Part shown: positions 21,205-36,200 of the stretch, piece after piece
How positions within the stretch are numbered: the stretch's first letter is position 1
How the letters are laid out: the number at the start of each line of letters is the position of its first letter
Assembly (NCBI RefSeq): GCF_027887165.1
Contig: NC_077227.1
Location: forward strand, 536,145,793 to 536,209,792
From: Monodelphis domestica
Lineage: Eukaryota; Chordata; Mammalia; Didelphimorphia; Didelphidae
Length of the DNA stretch: 64,000 nt
Direction of reading: 5' to 3'
The notes under the pieces: generated by a model
Databases searched by the model: none
The model's input: the letters and a program-made list of their open reading frames with translations, nothing else
What the model was told of the DNA's origin: nothing
Program-made: the position numbers and the translations under genes

Positions 21205-24200
21205 GTAAGTCTCGTGCTTTCTTTGCAGGATTCCTGGAAATCCCTGGGTACTCCGGGTCCTTTTCTCACTCCAGCTTTTCCAACCCCCGTATCTCGTGCT
21301 CATTTTCTCGGGGACGTTCAGGCTCCTATAGGCTCCGTAAACCCAGCATCTTTGAGATGTCACTGGAAAAAGGAAGAGACGGTTTCTCACATAGGCCGGG
21401 GAGCTCGTATGTACTCTGCCAGGGACAGAGTGCTGGAAGGGATCTTAGAAATCATTCCCACATTTTAGAGATGAAGTTGAGGCTCAGAATAGTTAAGTGA
21501 CTTTCCCAAAGTATCATGTGGAGAAGGGAAGATAGAGATAAATGTATTATAATAAACGTTCTCTACAGGTGGAATGAGATATCAGAAAGGATGAGTATAT
21601 GAATTGATGTAAAGCTCATTTCATTGTGAGTAATAATAGTTCTCTTACTTTTTTAATGTATGCTTTTGTTTTGGCTGACCTCAATGATGTTCATTTATTC
21701 ATTAATGAGAGTATGGGAAAGTAAAGGGAAAGAGACCATATAAGTCATTTAAGTCAAAAGAGCACTAGATGCCCTTTTAGATCTTTTTCGCATATGAAAT
21801 TTCACGATTCTAGTTAGTCTAGGTGATTGTTACCTGTATGAGTTATGTATTTACTAGTCTGCCTCTTTGCTTAAAAGACTGAAGAGATAATCCAACTCAT
21901 ATATAGACTGTTCAGAGCAGTTTTATTCACTGATGTATCATTACAGATTGGATTTGATAATACTTTGGTTTATTATTGATTATGCTTGTGTTAGGTCAGG
22001 CTGCCCAGTGAAGTCTGTTGGTCACTGGTATATCATTACAAGTTGGATCTGATACTGTTTTGGTTTATTATTTATGCTACTTGTGTCAAGTAGTTCTTTG
22101 ACTTAACTACATGTGTTAATTAATTGGGAACCCTGTTGTTTTCTGTATCTTACTCAATAAAGTAATGCTTTAAGTTTTCTTAAAAGTCCCATGCCCACAA
22201 AATTCTGTTTACTCAGGTATTTTTCAATAGTAGCTTCAGCATATTCACTAATTCCAGTGAATGCTTGTTTTCTTGAATAAATCCCAAATAAGGTTATCCA
22301 TGTAAACAGATGTAAACATGCAGAATCTCCTTTTTATAGCAGGGATATAGTTCTTTGAAATAGTTGTACTCTCTTCCTGGTCTATATTCACCATCTTTGG
22401 TCAGTACAGTACCTAGATATTACAGTCTTAATGACAAACTTTCAATTCTGTATTAAATACTCATTTTTGAGATCACGCTGTGGCTTAGTATTCAGGTCTC
22501 TTAGTCTGTTGCTCTGAACTTACTCGTCTGTACATATTTGCTTCAAGAATGCAGTCATTTTGTATAGAAATTCCTGAATAGTTGCTTTTGGAGAAGTTTA
22601 TAGTTTGTTGATGCATGTGGGCATTTTGAGAATTGAGAAATGTGGTGTAGTAACCTCAACTTTGATTTGGTTTGTATTTTTAAGTTTTGCGAAGATAAAT
22701 CATAGAAACTGAATAAAGAAGATTACTCTTATTTTACTTTTAGATTGTAAAATTGACAATGTAATAACAAGAAAGTTCCAGATTAAGACTCAAATCTTAA
22801 AAAGGTAGTAATATTGTTCAGTTGTTGAGAATAGCAACAAATGAATTTGCTTTATTGAAATTTACTGTTAAGTAATGCAGAATGGAAATTGTTCAGGAGG
22901 GTACTGACTAAAAACAAAGTCCATAAATTGTTGTTAAAAGGGAACTCAGTATCATTTTATTTCTTCTCTTGAACTTAAAGTGTCTTCCTTTATTGGCTCA
23001 TGTCACATAGAATATAGACTTCTTGTGCTTGCTTCAAACAGCAACAGGGAATTTGACATAAGATTTTTTTGGGTTAACAAATGACTTTTATGGTCATGTG
23101 ATTACTTGTGAATTTGCTAAAATTCCTTTTGTTTAGTTTTGTCTCCATCAAAGTAATATGATACCATGGAAAGAGTCTGAGGATCTTTTGTTCAAATCCT
23201 GTCTCTAATGCTAACTAGTTTGTGTGATCTTAAGCAAGTCTTGTAAGTTTCTGGGGCTTAGTTTCCTCAAGTGGAAAATGGAATGGTACTTTGAGATTCC
23301 TTCTAGATTTGAATCTGTGATCCAAATCATTGCCAATGGTCATATTTTTTCAGTATATCACAAGATATTTTTATCATTATAAGTACTCCTTCCACCAAAG
23401 CTGATCATAATATTACCATATCTTAGATTATTTCCTGAATTGTTTGGGGAGAATTATTCATCAACCTGTGGCCAGCTGTATGATGATGAACATTTTTGGT
23501 ATTTACCTAGATTGACACTACTGAAAACCTTTTCAGCTTGGTGTAGGTCCTACCAGATCTTCTGTTTTGCTAACCTATGATCACTGACACCAACCTTGAT
23601 AAGAAGTTTAGTGGATCTTAATTACTTTGTTATAATTTTAAAATAATTCTTTGGGGCAGTTAGGTGGCTACATGAGTAGAGTGCTAGGCAGCTCTGAAGT
23701 TGGGAACATCTGGGTTTAAATGTGTCCTTAGATATGTCCTAGTTGTGTGTCCCTGTGCAACTTATTTAACTCCAATCACCCAGCCTTTTAACTGCTTTTC
23801 TGCCTTGGAACAGAAGGTAAAGGTTTGAAAAAAAATTCCTCAAAAAAGAGAGGTTGTTCTGTTTTATATGAAGTTTAAAATGTACTTTTAAAAAATTAGC
23901 TATTATCTTTGTATAGCATAATAGTTACAAGAAAATACATTTTTTTTTTTACAGTGGCTTTCTGACAGAAAGAAGAGAGCACTACAAAAGAAAGATGTTG
24001 GTGAGTTTAATTTTTCATTTCTCCAAACCAGTATAATAAAAATTCATAAAATTAATTTGCCATTTGTACCATACTGAACCTAGAGGAAATATTTCTTTTT
24101 AATTAAACCCATATTTGATACAGTAATTGAATCACAGATATTTTTAGAAACTTATTAGATTTGGGGTGTGTAAAAAAAAAGATGAAAATGTTAAAGATAT

Positions 24201-27200
24201 AAATTCTTTAGGATATGGTGAATTATTTCCCTTAGATTTTTTTGCACTATTCTTCTTTGCCATATGTCAGAGATTTACTTTTGATTGATTTTTGTACTTT
24301 TTGTTTGCCTCCTTTTTGAGAATGGTTAAAAATTAAAAAAAAAATAAACATAGTATCACAGTTTAAAGTACAGAGGACTTAGTACCAAGCTCATAAATTA
24401 AAGCATAAAAAACCAGGCAAATTATATTTTAATAAATTCTAATAATATTTGCTAATAAATATTCAGGTTTATTTCTTCTATTTTCTGATGCTTGAGAATG
24501 CAGTATTTTCAAAGCTAGAAGGAAAAAATCCATTCATGTACTCATTTTGTCATTGAGTGCTTCAGATTTCTCACCTCAGGTTTAAATTTCTCAGTGAGTT
24601 TTCCATTTAGAACATAATAGCCTGACTTATTCAGCAAATATTTATTGAGAAACATGATAATATTTCTGATATAGGAGTGTGGAGAATTCAAGTAGTTTCA
24701 ATCTCATGTTTGATGTTAGAATAATAATACTTCATTTTGATGTTTTTATTATCACTTATTAGAGATAGAGATTATTATTTCACTGGTATACAGAACTCCC
24801 AAATGAGGAAATTACTGCTACCAGTTTATAGTCTTAGAGCACTGAGAAGTTAAGTAACTAGCCAAGGGTCACACAGCCAGTATATGTCAGGAACATAATT
24901 TAAATACAGATATTATTGGCTTTGAGGTCAACTCTATTACTTCATGTTGTCTCTAACTTATTAATGATGAACAAAAACAAAAATTTAAAAAATAATGATT
25001 ATAAACAAAATCATAAATTCAAAACTGATTAATTTTAAAATGTACTAACCTTAACAAAAGAATGTAAGGGGGCAGCTAGGTGACTTTTTGAATTGAAGTT
25101 CTGTATCTGGCCTCAGACATTTCCTAAGAGTATGACCCTGAGCAAGTCATTACCTCACTCTTACCCCCTCTTCTGCTTTGGAACCAATACATAGTATTGA
25201 TTCTAAGAGAGAAGGTAAAGGTTTTAAAACAAAACAAAAAATGTTAAATATCTTATTTCCTTTTTTTTGGCCCTTCTGATCTCTTTTATTCTTTGTATTT
25301 TTAATTTGTTGTTGCTGCTATTATAATACTAATGTTGGGGTGGGTAGCTCCTTCCTGGTGCAGATTACAATTCATCCTTATTTTCTCATGTTTAATTACT
25401 ATTATAAGTACCTAGGTAATGCCATGGCTAGAGTACTGGCCCTGGAGTTAGGAGGTTGTGAGTTCAACTTTTGCCTCATAGTTTATTATTACCTAAGTAA
25501 TCTTTTTTTTTAACATTATTTTATTTGGTCATTTCTAAACATTATTCATTGGAGACAAAGATCATTTTCTTTTCCTCCCCCCACCTCCCCCCATAGCTGA
25601 CACGTGATTCCACTGGGTAGCACATGTGTTCTTGATTAGAACCCATTTCCATGTTGTTGGTATTTGCATTAGGGTGTTCATTTAGAGTCTCTCCTCAGAC
25701 ATGTCCCCTCAACCCCTGTAGTCAAGCAGTTGCTTTTCCTCAGTGTTTTTACTCCCACAGTTTGTCCTCTGCTTGTGGATAGTGTTTTTTTCTCCTAGAT
25801 CCCTGCAGATTGTTCAGGGACATTGCATTGACACTAATGGAGGAAGTCCATTAAGTTCGATTGTACCACAGTGTATCAGTCTCTGTGTACAATGTTTTCC
25901 TGGTTCTGCTCCTTTCGCTCTGCATCACTTCCTGGAGGTTGTTCCAGTCTCCTTGGAATTCCTCCACTTTATTTTAGCTAAGTAATCTTGGCAAAACACT
26001 TAGACATTGACTACCTCATCTGCCAGTTTCCTGATCTGGACAATGTGGGTTGTAGGGAATATAGACCCTGATATTGATTAGTATTAGTAGTTGTTACTAG
26101 TTGTTGACAGTTAATACTTAACTGTATTAACTATTGAGGAAATTGCTAGAGACTAGTTAAAACAAATTTTCCTATTTATTGAAACTATTAAAAGTAAAAA
26201 GACAGGAAAGGAAAGTAGTGATACTGAATTTGAGATAAATATATATATACATATATATTTATCTAATCTAAAGAGTTCTAACTAATAACCCAATCCCAAT
26301 TCTCTTTCCTACAAGTGAATGTTTCTTCCTTGGAAACCAAGGCTAACCTCATTTCCTTTCTTAAAAACTATTGAAATAAATCTAACTTACTAAGCTATTC
26401 TAAAGTATATCTTAAGTAATATAGTTTCCTTATATTAACAACCGTCTCCAGCAATCTTTCCTCTATTTATAAAATAAAAGTTCTTTTTTTCTTGGGGGGG
26501 GGAGGGAGGAGGGGGTCCTCAGCAGCTGCCATCTTTACTTAAAACTCCCCTGTCTGGGGGGAGATTAGCTCCACCTGCTGTCAGCTTCTCTCTCTGCCAG
26601 AAAACTCTCAGGAACAAAACTTTCTCCTTCTCCAAGCTGTTGACTTCCAAGGTGAAGTCTCCAAACTTTTCCCAGAAGGATCACAGGGGAAAACCACACA
26701 CATCTCCTCTCTGAGTGTCCACTTCCCAGAGCCAGAGTGATAGAGAGAGACTGACTGGTAAATCCCAATCGCCCTCTCCTTAAGGGTTCTGGGAATTCCA
26801 TCCTTCTGACCTGTGCAGAATTCTTTCTTCCTTTTTTTTTTTAAATAATATTTTATTTGATCATTTCCAAGCATTATTCATTAAAGACAAAGATCATTTT
26901 CTTTTCCTCCCTCCCCCACCCCCCATAGCCGACGCGTGATTCCACTGGGTGTCACATGTGTTCTTGATTCGAACCCATTTCCATGTTGTTAATATTTGCA
27001 TTAGAGTTTCGTTTAGAGTCTTTAAAGGCTTCTCAGGTAAATTTATAGCTTTTTATGCTGAAACCTTACTTCTGACTAAAAATCTATTCTTAATTAAGCA
27101 GTTTACCTAATTAACTCTTAATTAACTATTATAGGGTATAACCCAGGGTTATTGTTTTCTGAAGAGCTTTGTAAGCTTTAAAGTATACTTCCCCCAACTC

Positions 27201-30200
27201 CCCCAAGCCTTTTTTAGGAGACATAAAATAGTCATTATGAATAAGTAACAACTTATGATTCATAACATATTTATGCTGGTATACCCCCCAATAAAGTTAA
27301 TCCATTTATATACTTTTTGATAATTATTTCAATGTATTACATATTAAAAATCCTTATCAATGGCAAACCCTTCCTTTAATGTATTCCAACCAATCTTTAA
27401 GAGACCACCATAACTCATCTCTGAACTAACTGTTCAGTTTGTTTTTTCCTCTTGCTATTAGAGGACAAAGATATATATACACATACACATACAGATGCAT
27501 CATACGTGCACATATATGTATATATAGGTAGGTATTTTACTCCCAGTAGATTTCACCTTCATTATTTTTCAGTTTCTTACCTGCTGTCTACTTCCCTACG
27601 ACTTACATACACACACACACGTACATCTCTGTTCATGACAAAAAAACAACCTTTATGCAATGCATGTGTCCTCATATCTCTCTTCCCATTTGTGGCCTCT
27701 CTTTCACAAAGCTATCAAAAATCAAAATGTGCCTTCACTGCATTTCTTCACACCTTTTTTCTCTTAACTCTCTGTAGTCTGGCTTCTGATCTCATCATTC
27801 AATTGAAACTGATCTTTCCAAAGTTACCAGCTTAATTGCCAAATATATTGACCTTTTCTCATCCTTATCCTTCTTGACCTCTCTGCAACCTTTGATATTC
27901 TTGATGATTCTTTTTTCTTTGCTTGAATTTTCTTCTCTTTTCTTCTATTTGCTCTGTTTTCTTTTGGTTCTCCTACCTGACTGACAATTCTTTCGTAGTC
28001 TTCTTTGCTGGATCTTTATCTGGGTTATGCCTCCAACCTTAGGATGTCCCCTAAAGCTCTGTCCTAGACCTTCTTTTCCTTCTATTCTTTTTCTCTTTAT
28101 TGGCTTCTATGAGTTCAATTATTATGTCTATGCTGATGATTCTCTCATCTATTTATCCAGTCTGTGTCTGTCTTCTGAGTACCCATACATTACCAAATGT
28201 CTTTGGAACTTTTAAACTGGATGGACATCTAAAACCCAGCATGTCAGAAACTGAACTTATCTTCCCTCCCAAACCCTAAACTTATTTATTACTTTTTTTT
28301 TTTAAAAACACTTAGCTTCTGTCTTGGAATCAAGTGTTGGCCCCAAGGCAGAAGAGTGGTAAGGGCTAAACAATGGGGGTTTAATGACTTGCTCAGGGTC
28401 ACACAGCTGGGAAGTGTTTGAGGCCAGAATTGAACCTAGGACTTCCCGTCTCTAGACCTGACTCTCAATCCATGGAGCCACTCAGCTCCTCCCTTCTTTA
28501 TTACTTTTGAAGGCAATACCTTCCTATTAGTTAACTCAATCTCTTAATCTGTGTCAACTTTGAATCCTTTATTGTTTCTACTTTCATGACATCTTTTATG
28601 TGTGCCCCCTTCTTTCTTTTGACACTGCCACCCTCTGGTACAGGCCCTCATCATCTTAAGCCTGGACTATGGTTGGCCTCCCTTTGAGTCTCTTTTTACT
28701 CCAATTCAGCTTCCATTTAGCTACCAAAGTGATTTTTCTAAAGTAAGTCTTATGATGACACCCTCCTATTAATTTAACTTTAGTGACTTCTTTTTACCTT
28801 CAACATCATATATAAAATCCTTTTTAACTCTTAAAACATGACCTTTTTCGGTCTCTCCAATCTTCTCATACTTTCCCTTCTATTACTCTTTGATATAGTG
28901 AAACTGGCCTCCTTATAGTTTGCACAAGATATTCTATCTCTGGGTTTTCATTGGCTGTCTGTCATGGATAGAATGCACTTTGCCTTCTAGCTTCTTTTAA
29001 TTCTCAACTAAAATTTCACCTTTTACAAGAAACCTTCCTAGTCTTCCTTAATGTTGGTGTCTTACCTATGAAATGATCTCCAAACCATTGTCATTTTTGT
29101 GTCTCCCTCTATAGACTGTGAGCTCCTTGATAGCAAGGCCTTTTTTTGTCTTTGTGCTTATTAACAAAGTGCCTGGCACCTAATAAAGGCTTAATAAAAA
29201 CACTGACTAATTGACCTTAGTGGTGACATATACTTTTCCCATTGTCCCACAACTAATAACATCTTCCTGATTTTGATAACATCCTGAACACATAGTAATA
29301 CACAAGTAAAGAACACAATAGTAATACACGAATTAGGGAAAAAATTAATGCAAATAAATATAAGAATTAGCATGTTACTATCTTTAGTAGGTTTACTTTT
29401 CTTTTTTTCTCTAAGGTTTTAGCCTGGGCTTATCTGAGTTAAATTGGTAGTACTGACATGACCAAAGGGTAGTGATGACTTTTTTCTTACCTGAGTTGCA
29501 AGTTCTATAGAAATAAACAAATAATTTTCTATTTCATTCCTTATATTGAAAATAAAGAGGATCCAGATGGTTATATGGGAGGAAATTTTGGTTAAATTGT
29601 AAGAAGTTTCAATCTAGTTGGTAGTAGTTTAACATTTATTGTTCTTTTCTTTCTTCAAATTGTATTAGAGGGATGGTTTGTGTATAATGGAGAAAAAGTA
29701 GATGATCCCAGAAAGGAGAAGGAGGGTGAGATGGACTTCCCCTTCAGTCTTCTTCAACTATGCTTCTCCACTAACCCTGCCTTACTCCCCTCTAATTATT
29801 GATTAATGAGTGAACCTTTTCCCTCAGGGAAAGAGAGAAATTAGCTCTCTCCCCCTTCAATATGACAAGGAAGTCAATTTAAGATAACTGACACTTTATT
29901 CTAACAAACTGATGGTTAGGGATAATATAAATAAGATGTCTGTAGGTTGGAGGTTATAGGAACGAGGGTAAGGAAAGTCCCTATATGTCTAAAAATATCT
30001 TTCTCCCTCCCCCCAAAGTTGAGAGACCCAGGCTTGTCAGCCTGGTCTCTAAGAAGCTCAGGGTCTGGTGACCTCTGGTCTTAGCACAGCAGAGCCAGTA
30101 TCCAGACTCAGGGTATCACAGTAGCTGTGTGAAATATTCAGATGCTGTTCTTTTTCTTCTCAGGTTTTGCCACAACTCTTGGTGTCTTTGGGGGGAAATG

Positions 30201-33200
30201 GTGATTAGGATCAATGAGGGATTTGTATGACTCAGGAGAGAAATCTCTGATCAGTCTGTCACCCATGGGATCATTTCTCTATCACAACATTATTTAATTC
30301 TATGGATATTTTCTTTGTAGAGATATTTTTTAGAGTTAATATTTGTCACCTCTGAGATGGGAAACTAAAAAGTGAAGAATCACAAAACACAAGGTTAAAA
30401 AACCCCAGTAGTCATCCTTATTTACTATATGAAGCAATTTGTGGTTAGTTTTGGTAGTTTTTGATGTGAACATTTTGTATGTGGGACCTGGACCTCTTCT
30501 TTTTTCTATAGAATAAGTAAGTGCCTGGTGAATTTCATGCACTATTCATTAAATTTTTTTTCTTTTTTTTGTTTATTCTGTCTCTCCAGATGTTCGGAGG
30601 AGAATTGAACTTATCCAAGATTTTGAAATGCCCACAGTTAGCACCACTGTTAAAGTGTCAAAAGATGGACAGTATATTTTAGCAACTGGTAAGTTTTACT
30701 ATTTGATCTATCTAAATATGAGTGTTGAGAGTAGTCACTCTTAGGTATATTATAGTGATGCACAGTGTAAGGGTCAGAGTGTAAGGGGTTAAAATTAAAG
30801 GGTTGGACTAAATTCTTTTTTTTTTTTTAATTAGTTTATTTAGTCAATTTAGAACATTATTCCTTGGTTACAATAATCACATTATTTCCCTCCCTCCCCT
30901 CCACCCACCCTTCCCATAGCCCACACACAATTTCATTGGGTATTGCTTGTATCCTTGATCAGAACCTATTTCCATGTTGTTGATGTTTGCACTAGGATGT
31001 TCATTTAGTCTACATCCCCAACCATGTCCCTTCGATTCATGTATTCAAGCAATTGTTTTCCTTCAGTGTTTTTACTCCCATAGTGTTTTCTCTGTACGTG
31101 GATAGTGGTTTTTCTTGTAGATTCCTTCTAGTTGTTTAGGATCACTGCATTACCATTAATGGAGAAGTCCATTACATTCGATTGTACCACAGTGTATCAA
31201 TCTCTGTGTACAATGTTTTCCTGGTTCTGCTCCTCTCACTCTGCATCAATTCCTGGAGGTTGTTCCAATCCCCATGGAATTCCTCCACTTTAGTATTCCT
31301 TTGAGCGCAATAGTATTCCATCACTAACATATACCACAATTTGTTTAACCATTCCCCAACTGAAGGGCATCCCCTCATTTTCTAATTTTTTGCTACCACA
31401 AAGAGCGCAGCTATGAATATTCTTGTACAAGTCTTTTTCCTTATTATCTCTTTGGGGTACAAACCCAGCAGTGCTATGGCTGGATCAAAGGGCAGACAGT
31501 CTTTTATCACCCTTTGGGCATAGTTCCAAATTACCCTCCAGAAAGGTTGTAACAATTCACAACTCCACCAGCAATGCATTAATGTCCCAACTTTGCCACA
31601 TCCCCTCCAGCATTCATTACTTTCCTTTGCTGTCATGTTAGCCAATCTGCTAGGTGTGAGGTGATACCTCAGAGTTGTTTTGATTTGCATCTCTCTGATT
31701 ATAAGAGATTTAGAACACTTTTTCATGTTGGACTAAATTCTTAAGAGTGGTTTCCAGGAATTATTTTACTCAATTCCAAATGATTTTTTATGGTAATTTA
31801 TTTACAAAAAGAGAAAGTAGTAAGAAAATCAGAGAGAGTATATATTTACTGAGGTTGTCAGAACCTGGCAGGGCTTAAGAGGCCCCAGCAAAGGGGGCCC
31901 AGAGGTAAATTAAAACAAGAATTTTAGCCAGGAGGCCTCCTCCAAGATGAGGGGCCTCTCCGGAGGCTAGTATCTCCAGGACAAGGCCGGGAAAGGAGTC
32001 AGCCTTTTTCACTCACCCACATGGTAGTTCTAATCGAAAATAGGAAATAGTCCAAGGTCTTCAGCCAGTGCTCCTCTAGTGTCAAGTTGAAGGTGCAAGA
32101 CCTTTCTCACAGGAAGTTCTTTTTCACTTTTTTTTTTAATACAAATTGTTAATGAAAATAAGCTTTATTACATCAAGTAATAAATACAAAGATGCACATA
32201 ACAGTTTTAGTCATTTATCCAGATTTTTTAGTCATTCTATGGCAAACTCAAGACCCGAAATCTACAGTCTTTGAAAAGTAACTATCTGGGTTCTTAATTT
32301 TTCAGTAGGCGGATCAGTTCTCTGTATTTATAACTCATGCATTTAAATTCAAAGCACAAACAATCTTGCAAATGCTCACATACCAAAAACCAAAAAGTTC
32401 TTTTTTAAAGCAGGGTAGTAGCCCTAACCAGGAGATACCAAACTGTCAGGAAGAACAAGCATTTGGCATTGACTCATGAAAAAATCCTTAAGAGTTATTG
32501 GAGATTCTGGAAAAGGTGCAAAGAATGACAATTTGTGTGATGTTTTAAGTGTACTCAAAGGAAGAAAATCAAAGATTTGAGCAAGTTAGCAGGGCAGTAA
32601 GTATAGTTTGCAAGAACATAAGCAGAATTGTCTACATGCATTTTTCTGGAACTCAATGCTTAAAAAAAAAAAAGGTAACCTAGGTTGTTCCTAACTACTT
32701 ATAATGTAAATCTTGACTGCAAAGTTGTCTTTTCTTCTATTCTTAGACAGTGGGGGTGGGGACGGGAGGAAGAAAAAGGGAAAGAACCTAAGCTTTTAGA
32801 ACATTAAAAATATGGGATTCAGATGAATGTTTTGAAACTCACCAGAGGAATAAGTGTTACTCTTTCTTCTTCACAAAGAAATGGAAAACTTTGGAAATGA
32901 AGTGGGAGGCTAGGATCTTGTATTCCATTCAGTCTGCCAGGCATTCCCAGACTAATCCTCGAGCATGAATGATGCCTCATTTCAGCCTCTCCATGGTGCT
33001 TTTGCTTCCTGCATATGTGGGTCTCTTTCCCTAGTTCTTCGATGATAGCTAGAAGTTCTGCATATTTGCTTTGGGGTACCTGGCTGCTCCCTGTACCCTG
33101 GGTATAGCCTAGAGACGGGGGTCTGTAGTCATTGATCAGCTGCCAGTACTGGGTGGATGCTGCCATGCTAGTGGAAGGAGAGTGGACGCTCCCGCCCGCC

Positions 33201-36200
33201 GTTGCGAGGGACACGCCCCGGCATGTGGGCGTTCAAGTTGGGCTTGTAAAACATGCCTGGGGAGGCAAGCGGAGCCGCAGCTGCAGGTCCCGCGATGGAG
33301 TCGGAGGGAGCACGGGGCCACAGGAGCGCTGCTGCAGCGCCCGGGCTCCCCAGCCCACTTTTTCTTTACGGCTCCGCTGACTCCAGCGGCAAATATGGCC
33401 GTCCCTGCTCCCAACACCCACAGTGCAGTATAGCATCCATACATCACTGGCTGGGGCCTCCACAAAGTTTGGAGAGGGTGCCGCTGGAGGAGTGGCCCCC
33501 AGCCAACCCGCCGGCTGGCCCCTGCCCGCATGCAGCCCGCACCTTTTTCACTTTTAAAGTCCATTTCTTTCATCACTTCCTGTGCCTTCTTTCCACTTTA
33601 CATGGACCAATTATAACTATAGTTTTGTTTAGGACTAGTCAATGAGTTCTGATTCATCATCCACTTTTGGGTATGTTTTCTTCATATGATAGGTAAACGG
33701 ACATCTTAGGTTATGCTATTGCAAAAAGTAAAAATAGTAAAAAATTTTTTTCAATACTAGTGATGTGTTTCAAAGGCAAAAAAATGAGAAAAGAAGGAAA
33801 AAATCAGAATCTGTATGACATGTAGGAAGAAAATAAAATGTTAAAATTGTGTATATTTCATAATTATAGAGGTAAAATATAGGGACTAGTTTTCAAAAAA
33901 TAAGATTCATTTCCTCTGACTTACCGTGATCCACAGTGTGAGTGCAAATAAGGCAGATAAAACGGTGTGAGTGCAAATGAGATAGACAAAGCAATAATAC
34001 ATTCAAGAAAATACAAAAAAATTAGTAAAGGCACAAAATGTTACAAAAGGCACATCGGGTTGATTTAGGTCACTAATACAGATTTTCATCTATATTAGTG
34101 TAGTACATATGTTGCCCTACAAGGCAAATTGTGCAAATACAAGGATCAATCAAATAAATTGCAACAAAATAGTACAAATCCAGCAATAAAGAAGTCCAAT
34201 CACAATCAATATTCAAATACAATCAATGCAAGCAATTATTCACCATCAACAGAAGGTACTCATTTTATATGGCAGTAATGAATCCATGAGTCCATCTCAA
34301 TTTTTATGGCTGTTGGTGTAGTTAATAGGATCTGGAATGGTCCGTCAGTTGACCCAGTACATTTGAAATTCTTTATGTACACACTATCACCTGGGTTTAA
34401 ATCATGAAGCGAGAAATTAATGGGGCCTGCTTAAACAGCAGCTCCAGAATCATGGAGTTCTTTCAATTTTGTTTGTAATTTTCCGATATATGTAGCAGTG
34501 GTTGTATCCCCTCATAACAGTGAAAGTATAGGCAGGGGCAAATGGTTGTGCCTGAATAGGTGGATGTCCAAATAGCATCTCAAATGGTGAGATGTGTAAA
34601 TCACCTCTGGGTCTGCTTCTGAGATAAAATAGGGCCAAAGGTAGAATTTCAGGCCACTTTAAATGAGCCTCTGCATAATTTGTCAATCATAGTTTTAAGT
34701 TCTTTATTCATTTGTTCAACTTGGCTGGAGCTCTAGGGATGATATAGCATATGAAATTTAGGAATTATCCCAAGACATGAATAAATTTGAGATAACACCG
34801 AATCGGTAAAACGAGTTCCTTTATCTGAATCAATATGTGCTGGCAGGTCAAAATGAGGAATAATTTCTTTCAAAAGGACTTCATCTATTTATTTATCCAT
34901 TTATTTATTTAAAACCATTACCTTCCGTCTTGGAGTCAATATTGACTCCAAGGCAGAAGAGTGGTAAGGGCTAGGCAATGGGGGTTAAGTGACTTGCCCA
35001 GGGTCACACAGCTGGGAAGTGTCTGAGGCCAGATTTGAACCTAGGACGTCCCATCTCTAGGGCTGGTTCTCAATCCACTGAGCTACCCAGCTGTCCCCTC
35101 AAAAGGATTTTAGCAACAAAAGCCTTTGTGGCATGAGCAGTAGGAAATGCTTCAGGCCACCTGGTCAGTTGATTGATTATGACTAGACAAAATTTATACT
35201 GTCCAGCTTTTGGCAATAGAGATAAAGTCAATTTGTAGGTGCTCAAATGGTGTGTAAACAAGAGGAAGTCCACCAAAGGCTTTTCCTCGAAAGGCGCATT
35301 GATTAAAGGCCTGTCAGGTAGGATGAGCTGTACATACTTTGGAGGCAATTGTAGTTATTCCAGGAGCTATCCATATTCTTTTAAAAGAGTCTACAATGCC
35401 TTGGGTGCCAAAATGACCATGTTTATGAATAGAATGACAAATCTGGTTATAAAAAGCTCTAGGGAGTAAGGATTTGCCATCTGATGATACCCATACTCCA
35501 TTTATCTGTTTTGTTTTAAATTTCTGCTTCCATTTTCCTACTTCCTTGTCATTATAAGAAAAGGATAGATCCAAAATCATCAGTAATTGTTAGTGGCATA
35601 ATTAATTTAGGGCCTTCTAAGGCTGTTAGTTTTGCTGTGATACCTACTTGGTTATTTCCCCTGGAGACAGAGTCAGTGCCATGACAGCTATAGCTTGGGG
35701 GAGCTGGATGGCAGAAAGAAGTTCAGTAATAAGGTTTGCATGGGCAATACATTTTCCAGCTCATGTTAAGAATCCCCTCTGAAGCCATAGCATACCAATG
35801 GTGTGACACATGTCAAAGGCATAGTGGGAGTCTGTGTAAATTGTGACTCTTTTATCCTTTGCAGTGATACAGGCTTGTTTCAAAGCTGTGAGTTCTGGAC
35901 CCTGTGTGCTTACATTTGAGGGCAATTAAGCTGACCACAGAGTTTCAAATTCAGTAACTACCACAGCTCCTGTATAGCACACATTCCTCATAAAAGAAGA
36001 ACCATCTGTAAATAATATTAAATCTGAATAATCTAAAGGGGTGTCCAATAAATGATTAAGAAGTTTATCAACAGTGGACACTAAAGATGTACAATTGTGT
36101 AAAGGTTCTCTGGAAATTGTTAAATCAGGGAGCAAGGTTGCAGGATTAAGAACTCCACAGCGTTTTAGTGTGATATGTTCATTATTTAATAGGGTTATCT

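Noticed and set aside
33136-33645. Overlapping GC-rich frames on both strands
   Set aside because: They lie in the 5'UTR and start region of the CDK2AP1 processed pseudogene; long frames are expected in GC-rich DNA.
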